The notes under the pieces: model-generated
The model's input: only the letters and a program-made list of their open reading frames with translations
Databases searched by the model: none
Told to the model about the DNA's origin: nothing
Assembly: GCA_020073645.1 (NCBI GenBank)
Contig: JAIQET010000005.1
Location: 30,025 to 94,024, forward strand
From: Terriglobia bacterium
GTDB taxonomy: Bacteria > Acidobacteriota > Terriglobia > Terriglobales > Acidobacteriaceae
DNA length: 64,000 bases
Direction: 5' to 3'
Shown: positions 25,656 to 33,621 of the stretch, in pieces
Numbering within the stretch: position 1 is the first letter of the stretch
How the letters are laid out: each line of letters starts with the position of its first letter
Position numbers and translations under genes: made by a program

Positions 25656-25850
25656 TTAGCGGGCTTCCCGAACCTCTAGGGGCCACTTGTTGGTCTGCGG
25701 GACAGTGGACGCGGACACCTCGGTGGCTTGGGGGGATTGGCCTGACTCCTCGGACAACAGGGGAATGATGAAGCGGAGGACCTCGATCTCCCGCCGGACC
25801 CGCAGGATATCCTTTTCTTTTTGCCGCAGAACCGCGTAGGCGTCTTTCAT
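25656..25850 (-). CDS. Small conserved-looking acidobacterial helical protein
   Basis: A 64-residue protein from ATG 25850 (MKDAYAVLRQKEKDIL). The N-terminal 35 residues form one charged amphipathic helix with heptad Leu/Ile spacing (LRQKEKDILRVRREIEVLRFIIPLL), likely a coiled coil. The C-terminal 30 residues are Ser/Thr/Pro-rich and disordered. Acidobacterial genomes carry many short proteins with the same LRxKExDLxRVRxEIExLR start; this recollection is not checked. An upstream extension in frame overlaps tonB antisense and is not credible. It may be cotranscribed with kdsB. Function unknown. Confidence 0.7.
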   Translation of the reverse strand: MKDAYAVLRQKEKDILRVRREIEVLRFIIPLLSEESGQSPQATEVSASTVPQTNKWPLEVREAR

Positions 25851-25950
25851 GGGGCTCTCGCCTCGAAAGTAGTGGGTTACATTTACATCCAAAATCCGCG
25901 CAGTGCAATTGTGAATAATTTGCAAAACATCACTGGTGCCGCTCGGGGAC

Positions 25951-26598
25951 CTAACTGGGAAAGTGGAAGTACACATCCTGCTGGGAGGGAATGGCTTTGC
26001 CGTCGATTGTGGCCGGCGTGAAGCGCCAGTTGCGCACTGCAGCCAGAACTTTTTCTTCGATGCCGTAGCCCAAGGGCTGTACCACCTTGGTTTCCACCAC
26101 ATTGCCGTGGTCGTCGATGGTGACCTCCACGATTACGCTGCCTTCCACGCCGGGAGGAATCTCCGATCGGGGAACCCTGGGATCCGGGAAGACCACCGGC
26201 AGGGCTGGTCTGACCTCATGCCCGCTTAGCGGGCCTTGCAACACAGACCCGAACGGTGAACCAGCACGGGCTGCTTCGGCGGCAGGCTCGGCGGCGGGCT
26301 TCTTCTTCACAGGAGAATCGTTGCGTGCGCGCTGCTGCTTTGCCTTCACTGGTACAGGGAACCAGATTTGTTCCGGGGTAGCGTCGGCAGAAGCAAGCTG
26401 TGAATCGGCGGCTCCCGGGCGTGGCAAATGCACCAGTTGCGTGGATGTCCCCCGGTTTCCGAAAGCGATTAAGATCGGAGTTACAAAGATCGCGGGCGCC
26501 GGCCGGACCAGCAGGTACAAGACCACGCAGTGAATGGTCAGCGACGCGAGGTGGGATCGAACCCAACTACGATTCGAGCGCTGTGGCTGCGTGAACAT
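25951..26598 (-). CDS. tonB: TonB-family energy transducer
   Basis: Couples the inner-membrane proton gradient to outer-membrane receptors. 215 residues from ATG 26598 (MFTQPQRSNRSW). One N-terminal TM anchor (about 17-45, HLASLTIHCVVLYLLVRP). A Pro/Lys/Ala-rich periplasmic linker contains SPVKKKPAAEPAAEAARAG. The C-terminal TonB domain has EGSVIVEVTIDDHGNVVETKVVQP and VLAAVRNWRFTPATIDGK. No exbB or exbD is nearby. A TonB-dependent receptor with a cobalamin riboswitch lies at 49746, a possible client. The ORF could start 9 codons earlier. Confidence 0.9.
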   Translation of the reverse strand: MFTQPQRSNRSWVRSHLASLTIHCVVLYLLVRPAPAIFVTPILIAFGNRGTSTQLVHLPRPGAADSQLASADATPEQIWFPVPVKAKQQRARNDSPVKKKPAAEPAAEAARAGSPFGSVLQGPLSGHEVRPALPVVFPDPRVPRSEIPPGVEGSVIVEVTIDDHGNVVETKVVQPLGYGIEEKVLAAVRNWRFTPATIDGKAIPSQQDVYFHFPS

Positions 26599-26902
26599 CC
26601 CGTCCTCATCCCCAATCATCTGCAATACGCAAAGCTTACCACCAACCCCGCGGCCGAAGACCCGGTACTTTTGATGTTGGACGGTTGGAGCTGTCCAAGT
26701 GTTTGACGCATCAGTCCGATCCGCGCTTGTGCAAAACTTTTCAACTTGACAGGGCTGTGGGATCGGAACACACTCGCATCCCCCGCTAGGGGTGAGGGTT
26801 CAGGATCGTAACCCGTCCAGTCCTTGTCAACCATCCAACTTTCCAAAGGACTGGTGGATGATTCGGCCACAAAGAAACCTTCGTGAAAACAGGAGGGACT
26901 CC
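26599..26902. other. Gene-free region between tonB and the Kelch oxidase
   Basis: No gene or structured RNA recognised. TTGACA at 26746-26751 with a weak CACACT at 26769-26774 (17-base spacer) could be a promoter. The ribosome site AGGAGG at 26891-26896 belongs to the downstream gene. Confidence 0.5.
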
Positions 26903-28471
26903 ATGCGAACCATAGTCTCCGGCAAACGGAGCCTTCTGATCCCGTTCCTCATCATTATCATTGCCTTGACAGTCCTTACTGCGCTCCCGCTTTCCGCACG
27001 GCAATCTAAGTCCGCGAAACCGGCAGCCAGCGCGCAAACCGCTTCGGCGAGGAACGCGCAAGCAGCGAGTCCTGGCGCGAAGAGCGATCCCAGCCAGGTG
27101 GGTTCCTGGACGGCGCCGGTGAACCTGGGGGTGATTACCATCCACGCCGCTCTGCTGCACACGGGGAAAATCCTGGCCTGGTGGTATCCGCAAGGCACAA
27201 ACGTCAACTCGCCGGCCAAGCTTTACGACACCGTGACCGGGAAGACCAAGGACGTCACCGTGCCATTTCCCGGCGATTTCTTCTGTTCCGGGCACACCAT
27301 CCTGGCGGATGGCCGCGTGCTGGTCACCGGTGGCCTGCTGGGCAATCCACACCCGGGCGTTCCGGACGACGGGATTACCGCAACCGCCATTTTCGATCCC
27401 GGGTCAGAGACCTGGTCGCAGGGCACGCCCATGAACCTCGCCCGCTGGTATCCCACCGACGTCGAGTTGCCCAGCGGCCAGACGCTTACGCTCACCGGGA
27501 AAAATGAGCACGCTGTCATCGATCTCCCCATGGAGCAGTACGATCCCGCAACCGAGGTTTGGACTCTGTTGCCCTCCAGCGCCAACATTCCCCAGCAGAG
27601 CAGCGACACGTATCTAAAAATGAAGCTGCTGACCAACGGGAAGGTCTTCATGGCAGGCTCAAACGCCGACACCTATACCTTTGATCCAGCCACCAATCGC
27701 TGGACTCTGACCGCCACCATGAACTTTGGCAATCGCTACCACGGCGCAGCCGTGATCCTGCCGGGGTTGACCAAGGTTTTCACGGCCGGGGGTACGGCTA
27801 ACCATGCCGGAGGGGGCGCCACGGCGACGGCCGAGGTCATTGATCTCGCGGCCCCTGCTCCGCAATGGAGCTTCGTCAGCCCCATGCACATCCCACGCTA
27901 CAACTCTAACCTGGTGATTCTGGCGGACGGGACGCTGCTCGAAGTGGGGGGTGCTCAGACCGAGAGATACGGCACCCCAGTGCTGATTCCAGAACTCTAT
28001 GATCCCAGCACCGACACCTGGACGGAGATGATGACCCAGACCGATTCCCGACCGTATCACTCGACGGCACTGCTGCTGCCCGATGGCACGGTCTGGTCAG
28101 CTGGTTCCGACGATCCAACTAAGAAGATCGCCGGCCACTCCTACGAAATCTTCAGCCCGCCTTATCTGTCTAAGGGCGCCCGCCCCACCATTACCTCCGC
28201 GCCATCTGCCATCACCTACAACCAGAAGTTTACGGTCACCACGCCGGACGCGGCCAGCGTGACCAAGGTGGCGCTGGTCCGGCCTGGATCCACCACGCAC
28301 GACAACGACTTCGATCAGCGCTACGTGGTGCTGGACGTGAGGCATGGCACTGGGAAGCTGAGCGTGACCGCGCCCCCCAGCGCGAATTACGCGCCTCCCG
28401 GCTGGTACATGCTCGTGCTGGTGAACTCCAGCGGCGTGCCCTCGGTCATGCCATTCCTGCAATTGATGTAA
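26903..28471 (+). CDS. Secreted galactose-oxidase-like Kelch copper radical oxidase (DUF1929 C-terminus)
   Basis: 522 residues from ATG 26903, which has AGGAGG six bases upstream. A signal/anchor helix covers 9-31. Kelch-type beta-propeller repeats run about 65-415 (GRVLVTGG, GKVFMAGS, TKVFTAGG, GTLLEVGG), then a DUF1929 Ig-like domain to the end. Galactose oxidase copper-site residues all have counterparts: Cys128 (FFCSGH) and Tyr183 (RWYPT) for the Cys-Tyr cofactor, Tyr385-His386 (RPYHS) and His466 (TTHDNDFDQRY). It is therefore a candidate active alcohol or aldehyde oxidase producing H2O2. The substrate is unknown. A strong terminator follows. Confidence 0.88.
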   Translation: MRTIVSGKRSLLIPFLIIIIALTVLTALPLSARQSKSAKPAASAQTASARNAQAASPGAKSDPSQVGSWTAPVNLGVITIHAALLHTGKILAWWYPQGTNVNSPAKLYDTVTGKTKDVTVPFPGDFFCSGHTILADGRVLVTGGLLGNPHPGVPDDGITATAIFDPGSETWSQGTPMNLARWYPTDVELPSGQTLTLTGKNEHAVIDLPMEQYDPATEVWTLLPSSANIPQQSSDTYLKMKLLTNGKVFMAGSNADTYTFDPATNRWTLTATMNFGNRYHGAAVILPGLTKVFTAGGTANHAGGGATATAEVIDLAAPAPQWSFVSPMHIPRYNSNLVILADGTLLEVGGAQTERYGTPVLIPELYDPSTDTWTEMMTQTDSRPYHSTALLLPDGTVWSAGSDDPTKKIAGHSYEIFSPPYLSKGARPTITSAPSAITYNQKFTVTTPDAASVTKVALVRPGSTTHDNDFDQRYVVLDVRHGTGKLSVTAPPSANYAPPGWYMLVLVNSSGVPSVMPFLQLM

Positions 28472-28490
28472 GGCGGCATCGGCTCACAGC

Positions 28491-28521
28491 GGGCGGGGCC
28501 GCGAACCCCGCCCTTTTTCTT
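28491..28521 (+). terminator. Rho-independent terminator after the Kelch oxidase gene
   Basis: GGGCGGGG (28491-28498) pairs perfectly with CCCCGCCC (28506-28513) across a 7-base loop and is followed by TTTTTCTTT. It sits 20 bases past the stop codon. It is the best intrinsic terminator in the window. Confidence 0.9.
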
Positions 28522-28646
28522 TGCGTCTTTGTTTCGGACTAGGTTTCGGACTAGGTTTCAGACTGGCCCAGCCCTTACACTTCTAGCGCTCGCGCGTCCA
28601 ACAACGTTGAGGTGGGCTGGCGCTCGGGTCGTCCGCAGGAGGAACC

Positions 28647-31124
28647 TTGAAGACGTCACGCATCGCGGTAGTTTGCATTCTGCTGGCCATCGCCGGACTG
28701 GCCAACGCACAGTCCCAGCAAGAAGAGAAGGCTCTCCCCAAGATCGCCGATAAAATCCGGGGGATGCACCCGCTTGCCGGGTTTTTCCCTCTTTACTGGG
28801 ACGAACGCCAAGGCAAGATCTGGCTTGAGATTAATAAATGGGATACCGAGTTTCTCTACCTGGACTCACTTCCTGCGGGTATTGGCTCGAACGATATCGG
28901 ACTGGACCGCGGACAACTGGGCGAGGGCCGGGTCGTGAAGTTCCAGCGCATCGGCCCCAAGGTGCTCCTCGTTCAGGTCAACTACAGTTTTCGGGCCTCA
29001 AGCCAGAATCCCGCCGAGCAGCGCGCCGTGGCAGATGCCTTCGCACAATCCGTTCTGTGGGGCTTTGAAGTCGCCGCCGAGGACAATGGAAATGTACTGG
29101 TCGATGCGACTGCCTTCTTCCTGAACGACGCCCACCACGTGGCCGAGACCCTGAAGCAATCCAAGCAAGGCATGTACAGAGTCGAGCCTTCCCGCTCCGC
29201 CATCTATCTCGCCAACACCAAGAATTTCCCTCAGAACACGGAAGTCGAGGCGACCCTCACGTTTGTCGGCGACGAACCCGGCAAGTTTGTACAGGATGTC
29301 ACGCCTGACCCGCGCGCCATCACTGTGCGCGAGCACTATTCATTCGTGCAGCTTCCCGATGGCAACTACCACCCCCGCGAGTTTGATCCGCGGGCGGGGT
29401 TCTACGGCACCTCCTACCAGGATTACAGCGCGCCTGTCGGCGAGCCCTTCGTGAAGCAGTTCATTGCTCGTCACCGCCTGCAGAAGAAGGATCCCACGGC
29501 TGCCGTGAGTGAACCGGTCAAGCCCATCGTCTACTACCTTGATCCCGGCGCTCCCGAGCCGATCCGCTCCGCACTGTTGGAGGGCGCTCGGTGGTGGAAT
29601 CAGGCGTTCGAGGCGGCTGGCTACCGCAACGCCTTTCGCGTTGAAATGCTGCCCCCCGATGTCGATCCCCTAGACGTCCGCTACAACGTGATCGAATGGA
29701 TTCATCGTTCCACACGCGGCTGGTCGTACGGGAATTCGGTGGTCGATCCCCGCACCGGAGAGATCATCCAGGGCCATGTCTCGCTGGGCTCTCTGCGCGT
29801 CCGCCAGGACTACCTCATTCTCGAAGGACTGCTCTCGCCTCACAAGAAGGGGCAGCCTGACGACCCGCGCCTTCTGCAAACCGCGCTGGCACGCCTGCGT
29901 CAGCTTTCGGCGCATGAAGTCGGACACACCCTCGGTCTGATGCACAACTACATTGCGAGCACCGAAGGCCGAGCTTCGGTGATGGACTACCCGCATCCGC
30001 TGGTAGCGATTGCGAGTGACGGCTCGCTCGACTTGAGCGATGCCTACGCCACCGGCATCGGCGAGTGGGACAAGGTTGCGATTGAGTACGGATACTCTGA
30101 TTTTGCGCCGGGAACCGACGAAAAAGCCGCACGGAACGAAATCATCCAGAAGGCCCGCACGCGCGGCCTCATTTTCCTCACCGACCAGGATGCGCGTCCC
30201 ACGGGAAGCGCCCACCCCCAGACTCACTTGTGGGACAACGGAAAAAATGCGGTTGACGAACTGGATCGCGTACTCGCAGTTCGCGCCCGTGCTCTCGAGC
30301 AGTTCTCCGAAGCTGCCATCCGCGAAGGCGCTCCGATGGCGTTGCTCGAAGACACGCTGGTTCCGGTCTACCTGTTTCACCGCTATCAGACCGAGGCGGC
30401 CGTCAAGGTGATCGGCGGGCAGACTTATACATACGCCCTGCGCGGCGACGGGCAGACGCCGACCACGCCGGTTCCCGCCGCCCAGCAGCGCCGCGCCCTC
30501 GACGCCGTCCTGAAGACCATCGCGCCCGAGACGCTCGCCGTACCCGACAGGATTGCAGCACTAATCCCACCTCATCCTGCCGGCTACGGACGCACTCGCG
30601 AGAGCTTCAATACCCACACTGGAATGACTTTTGATCCCCTCGGTGCGGCGGAAACCGGGGCTCATCAAACCATCTCGCTCTTGCTCGACCCCGAACGCGC
30701 CGCCCGGCTCATCTCCTATCACGGGCAGGATCCCAGCCAGTTGGGCCTGGGCGAAGTTCTGGATCGCCTCTTCGCCGCGACTTGGAAATCCAAAGCCTCG
30801 TCTGACAAACTCGCAGCCGTCCAGCGCTCCATTGCCGATGTGGCCCTGAATGACGTGATGACGCTTGCCGCGAACGAGCACGCTGCCACCGAAGTTCGGG
30901 CCATGGCCCTGCTCAAACTCACCGAGCTGAAAAATTGGCTGACCGCGCAGGCTCCATCCACTGGCGATGAGCAGCAACGCGCGCACCGGCTCTTCGCCGT
31001 CGCCCAGATCCGCAAGTTCGAACAGGAGCCGGCACAAGTTCTGAAGCCGACCGATCCGCTCGCGCCCCCGCCAGGGGCCCCAATTGGTTCACTGGAGACG
31101 GAGGGTGATGATCTGGATTATTGA
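28647..31124 (+). CDS. Secreted zinc metalloprotease, DUF4953/DUF5117 family
   Basis: An 825-residue exported protein; TTG 28647 has AGGAGG five bases before it. The signal peptide is about residues 1-22 (TSRIAVVCILLAIAGLANAQ). The N-terminal DUF5117-like region has YLDSLPAGIGSNDIGLDRGQ. The catalytic motif is HEVGHTLGLMH: His423, Glu424, His427, His433, i.e. the metzincin pattern HExxHxxGxxH. Its C-terminal helical region (from about 680) is typical of the family. The natural substrates are unknown; members occur in Bacteroidetes and Acidobacteria. It probably acts in the periplasm or outside the cell. Confidence 0.92.
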   Translation: MKTSRIAVVCILLAIAGLANAQSQQEEKALPKIADKIRGMHPLAGFFPLYWDERQGKIWLEINKWDTEFLYLDSLPAGIGSNDIGLDRGQLGEGRVVKFQRIGPKVLLVQVNYSFRASSQNPAEQRAVADAFAQSVLWGFEVAAEDNGNVLVDATAFFLNDAHHVAETLKQSKQGMYRVEPSRSAIYLANTKNFPQNTEVEATLTFVGDEPGKFVQDVTPDPRAITVREHYSFVQLPDGNYHPREFDPRAGFYGTSYQDYSAPVGEPFVKQFIARHRLQKKDPTAAVSEPVKPIVYYLDPGAPEPIRSALLEGARWWNQAFEAAGYRNAFRVEMLPPDVDPLDVRYNVIEWIHRSTRGWSYGNSVVDPRTGEIIQGHVSLGSLRVRQDYLILEGLLSPHKKGQPDDPRLLQTALARLRQLSAHEVGHTLGLMHNYIASTEGRASVMDYPHPLVAIASDGSLDLSDAYATGIGEWDKVAIEYGYSDFAPGTDEKAARNEIIQKARTRGLIFLTDQDARPTGSAHPQTHLWDNGKNAVDELDRVLAVRARALEQFSEAAIREGAPMALLEDTLVPVYLFHRYQTEAAVKVIGGQTYTYALRGDGQTPTTPVPAAQQRRALDAVLKTIAPETLAVPDRIAALIPPHPAGYGRTRESFNTHTGMTFDPLGAAETGAHQTISLLLDPERAARLISYHGQDPSQLGLGEVLDRLFAATWKSKASSDKLAAVQRSIADVALNDVMTLAANEHAATEVRAMALLKLTELKNWLTAQAPSTGDEQQRAHRLFAVAQIRKFEQEPAQVLKPTDPLAPPPGAPIGSLETEGDDLDY

Positions 31125-31200
31125 AGGGCGCAGGTCTCCACTTTCCCTGTTTTCCGCCTGACACACTGTCCGCGCAAACCCACAAGTCCGTCGCGATTGA

Positions 31201-31224
31201 GATTCTCTTAAATAGTTAAGAATC
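31201..31224. promoter_or_regulatory. AT-rich inverted repeat upstream of the L,D-transpeptidase gene
   Basis: GATTCTCTTAA (31201-31211) and TTAAGAATC (31216-31224) form an imperfect inverted repeat in an otherwise GC-rich leader, 64 bases before the ATG. It could be an operator or a promoter element. No regulator can be assigned. Confidence 0.35.
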
Positions 31225-31287
31225 AGTAGCATAGCCTTTGGTTCATGGACTGCCATTCCCTCTTGCGTAAGGCAGGAGGCGGCGGCC

Positions 31288-31899
31288 ATGAAGCGGACCG
31301 GGGGCAGATCGAAGGCCTACAGATTCACCGAAGCAATGGTGCTTGCCTTGGCACTAACGGCAAGTCGCTTGGCGGCCGCGCAGAACGCGAGGCCCGACGG
31401 CGACGTGTTTCGCGTTCGCTCCCCTCGCCACGTACTGGTCAGCATCCCGGACCGCAAGCTGGCTGTGCTCGCAGACGGCAGGGTGATTCGCACTTTCCCG
31501 GTTGCGGTTGGGGCCGCTGTGAGTCCGAGTCCGACGGGCGAGTTCCACATTGTCCACCGCGTGACTGATCCGACCTACTACCACTCTGGCGTGGTCATCC
31601 CTCCCGGCCCCGATAACCCGGTCGGAACGCGTTGGGTCGGCCTCAACCAGAAAGGGTACGGGATTCACGGAACCAACGAGCCCAGTTCCATCGGCAAGGC
31701 CCGATCCCACGGCTGCATTCGCATGCGCAATCGCGATGTCGAACAGTTCTTCGCCATGGTGAACGTGGGCGACACCGTGGAGATTCGCTCCGAGCGGGAC
31801 GAACAGACGGCGGAGGTTCTCGGAACCGAAGCCGACACCACCGCGGCCGCGGTTGCCCAGGTGCAGGGCCCCGACGCCGGCGTGAGCGGCGGACAGTAG
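31288..31899 (+). CDS. L,D-transpeptidase (YkuD domain)
   Basis: A 203-residue exported enzyme that cross-links peptidoglycan or attaches proteins to it. N-terminal signal sequence about 12-31. The YkuD domain runs about 47-165, with ILVS-type HVLVSIPDRKLAVLADGRVI at its start. The active site is HGTN (His127) through SHGCIRM with nucleophile Cys143. The C-terminal 35 residues are a low-complexity tail (TTAAAVAQVQ). A ribosome site GGAGGCGG precedes ATG. It is followed by a 50-residue membrane protein and an SPFH protein in the same direction, a plausible envelope operon. Confidence 0.94.
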   Translation: MKRTGGRSKAYRFTEAMVLALALTASRLAAAQNARPDGDVFRVRSPRHVLVSIPDRKLAVLADGRVIRTFPVAVGAAVSPSPTGEFHIVHRVTDPTYYHSGVVIPPGPDNPVGTRWVGLNQKGYGIHGTNEPSSIGKARSHGCIRMRNRDVEQFFAMVNVGDTVEIRSERDEQTAEVLGTEADTTAAAVAQVQGPDAGVSGGQ

Positions 31900-31927
31900 C
31901 CCAAAGCAAGTTCATATGGAGGACGCA

Positions 31928-32080
31928 ATGCAATTCGCAATCACAGCCATGGCAGTCATCGCCGGAATGGTCTTCTCCCTGGCGATCGCACTTCTAGTCG
32001 AGGAACTGATTTTCGGCAAAGTCTTCCGGGTGTTCTTTGCCCGGCAGGCGGTTCCAGTCAAGTCTGAGCACAAGCGCTGA
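31928..32080 (+). CDS. Small single-span membrane protein upstream of SPFH protein
   Basis: A 50-residue ORF starting MQFAITAMAVIAG, with GGAGG six bases upstream of ATG 31928; an ATG at 31916 is in frame but lacks such a site. One TM helix (about 5-30, FAITAMAVIAGMVFSLAIALLVEELIFG), then a basic tail (FFARQAVPVKSEHKR). It ends 20 bases before the SPFH gene and starts 28 bases after the L,D-transpeptidase. Its position suggests a partner of the SPFH protein; no family recognised. Confidence 0.68.
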   Translation: MQFAITAMAVIAGMVFSLAIALLVEELIFGKVFRVFFARQAVPVKSEHKR

Positions 32081-32100
32081 GGCGCAGAAGGAGAACCACC

Positions 32101-33429
32101 ATGTTGTTTCTCAAGTACTCCCTGGTGTGGGGCGGTATCGGGATGATCCTGATTGCCGTCGCGATGCTTACCTATGACCTCTACCTCACAATGCAACACC
32201 GGCGGGCGCAGGCCGCAGCCGGCCCTGAACCTCTTCCTCCACTCCCTCAAATTCGCTGGCGAAGCGCCCTCGCCCTGGTGCTGCTGGCCTGGGGACCGAT
32301 CCTGCTGTCTCTGGGGATCGTCGTAGTCCCTAGCGGCATGGCCGGAGTCCGGGTCAGCCAGACCAAGGGCACGCTGGCCGGCACGCTTTATCCGGGCATC
32401 CACTTCGTCACCCCACTGGCCGAGAACGTCGCCCTGTTCGACACCCGGGACCAGTTGTTCACCACCGGCGCGCTGGAGGAACCCGGCAAAACGCCGTCCG
32501 CGGCCGGGCCCAAGAGCGAACCGCTGAACGTTCAAGCCAAAGAAGGGCTCATCCTCGGACTCTCCATCACCGTGCGCTACCGCCTCGATCCCAAGCGTCT
32601 GGATTCCATCCAAGCGAACTTGCCGTTGCCGGTGGAAAAAGAGATCGTGCCATCGGTGGTCACCACGGCGTGGCGGGAGATTGTTCCTAACTACACCGTG
32701 CGCGACGTTTTCGCTGCCAAGCGTGAGGAGGTCCGCAAACGCGCGGCCGACATCATCAGTCAGAAGCTGGGTGCCGACGGTATCATCGTGAAAGAGGTCA
32801 TGCTCCGCGACATCCAGCTCCCGCCTGAATACGCCAAGGGTCTGGAAAATCTGCTGCTCAAGGAGCAGGAGAACGACCAGATGGGAGTTCAAACCGAAAT
32901 CCAGCAAAAGCAGGTACGGCTCTCGGAACTGGAAGCGGAGGCGGCCAAGGTGCAGCAGGTGAAGCAGGCCGAAGGCCAGGCGCAGGTGCGCGTTCTTGAA
33001 GCCAAGGGCGAAGCCGATGCCATGCAGTACACCCTGCCGCTGAAGGAGAAGCAGATTCAGCAGTCGCGACTGGAAGCCGAAGCCCGCAAGGAAGCGACCG
33101 TGAAGAACGCCGAAGCCATGGCCGAAGCCAAGGTGATCGACAGCAAGGCCGAGATGGAGCGCCGTAAGCTGCTCGCCGAAGCCGAGGCCGATCGGATCCG
33201 GGTAACCGCCGTGGCGGATGCCGAGCGCATGAAAAGTGAAGGCGAAATCCTGAAGCAGAATCCCCTGCTGATCAACAAAATCGTCGCCGAGCGGCTCTCT
33301 GACAAGCTGCAAATCATGATGGTGCCCTCGGACGGAAAATTCTTTTTCGCTAACGACGTGCTACGCAGCATGAACATGGCGAACCATGCGAGCCAGGCGG
33401 AGGAGCCGCAGACGCCTCCCCAGAATTGA
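32101..33429 (+). CDS. SPFH/Band 7 (prohibitin-like) membrane protein
   Basis: 442 residues with AAGGAGAA before ATG. TM segments at about 9-27 and 58-80 are followed by an SPFH domain (about 80-260): SGMAGVRVSQTKG, LYPGIHFVTPLAENVALFDTRDQ, KEGLILGLSITVRYRLDP and AADIISQKLGADGIIVKEVMLRDIQLP. A long Ala/Glu/Lys coiled coil (about 255-395) ends in a short tail. Such proteins build ring scaffolds in the inner membrane and organise proteases or functional microdomains. No ftsH or nfeD is adjacent. The small membrane protein before it may be a cofactor. Confidence 0.92.
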   Translation: MLFLKYSLVWGGIGMILIAVAMLTYDLYLTMQHRRAQAAAGPEPLPPLPQIRWRSALALVLLAWGPILLSLGIVVVPSGMAGVRVSQTKGTLAGTLYPGIHFVTPLAENVALFDTRDQLFTTGALEEPGKTPSAAGPKSEPLNVQAKEGLILGLSITVRYRLDPKRLDSIQANLPLPVEKEIVPSVVTTAWREIVPNYTVRDVFAAKREEVRKRAADIISQKLGADGIIVKEVMLRDIQLPPEYAKGLENLLLKEQENDQMGVQTEIQQKQVRLSELEAEAAKVQQVKQAEGQAQVRVLEAKGEADAMQYTLPLKEKQIQQSRLEAEARKEATVKNAEAMAEAKVIDSKAEMERRKLLAEAEADRIRVTAVADAERMKSEGEILKQNPLLINKIVAERLSDKLQIMMVPSDGKFFFANDVLRSMNMANHASQAEEPQTPPQN

Positions 33430-33438
33430 GGCTTGCCC

Positions 33439-33535
33439 TGTAGCGCCGGCGTCCCGCCGGCTGTCGCGGGGGCATCCTGCCCCCGTTGCGGCGAGCGGAA
33501 GATTGCTGGACGGCCACTGAGGCGCCGGCGCTACA
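33439..33535. repeat. Composite GTAG-tagged palindromic repeat
   Basis: It starts TGTAGCGCCGGCG, TCCCGCCGGC (same as 3531-3562) and continues with GCGGGGGCA-TCC-TGCCCCCG, a second hairpin. It closes with GGCGCCGGCGCTACA, the inverse of the start. The whole is a palindrome of palindromes following the SPFH gene. It could act as a bidirectional 3' hairpin; otherwise function unknown. Confidence 0.65.
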
Positions 33536-33600
33536 TGTCAGACGCAGCATGACTCCAACGAGTACAGAGTGCCATGACCAGCGCCAACCACAACGCGGTT

Positions 33601-33606
33601 TATAAT
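33601..33606 (+). promoter_or_regulatory. -10 box for the 33622 gene
   Basis: A perfect TATAAT lies 15 bases before ATG 33622. This argues against the ATG at 33574, which would be upstream of the transcript start. No clear -35 hexamer is visible. Confidence 0.5.
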
Positions 33607-33621
33607 GCGCCCATCCCGCCG

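Noticed and set aside
25851..26102. In-frame upstream extension of the 64-residue protein gene
   Set aside because: Overlaps the tonB coding region in another frame and has no homology; the internal ATG gives a clean small protein.
31912..33312. 466-codon minus-strand frame
   Set aside because: Antisense to the SPFH gene; Leu/His-rich low complexity arising from its coiled-coil codons.
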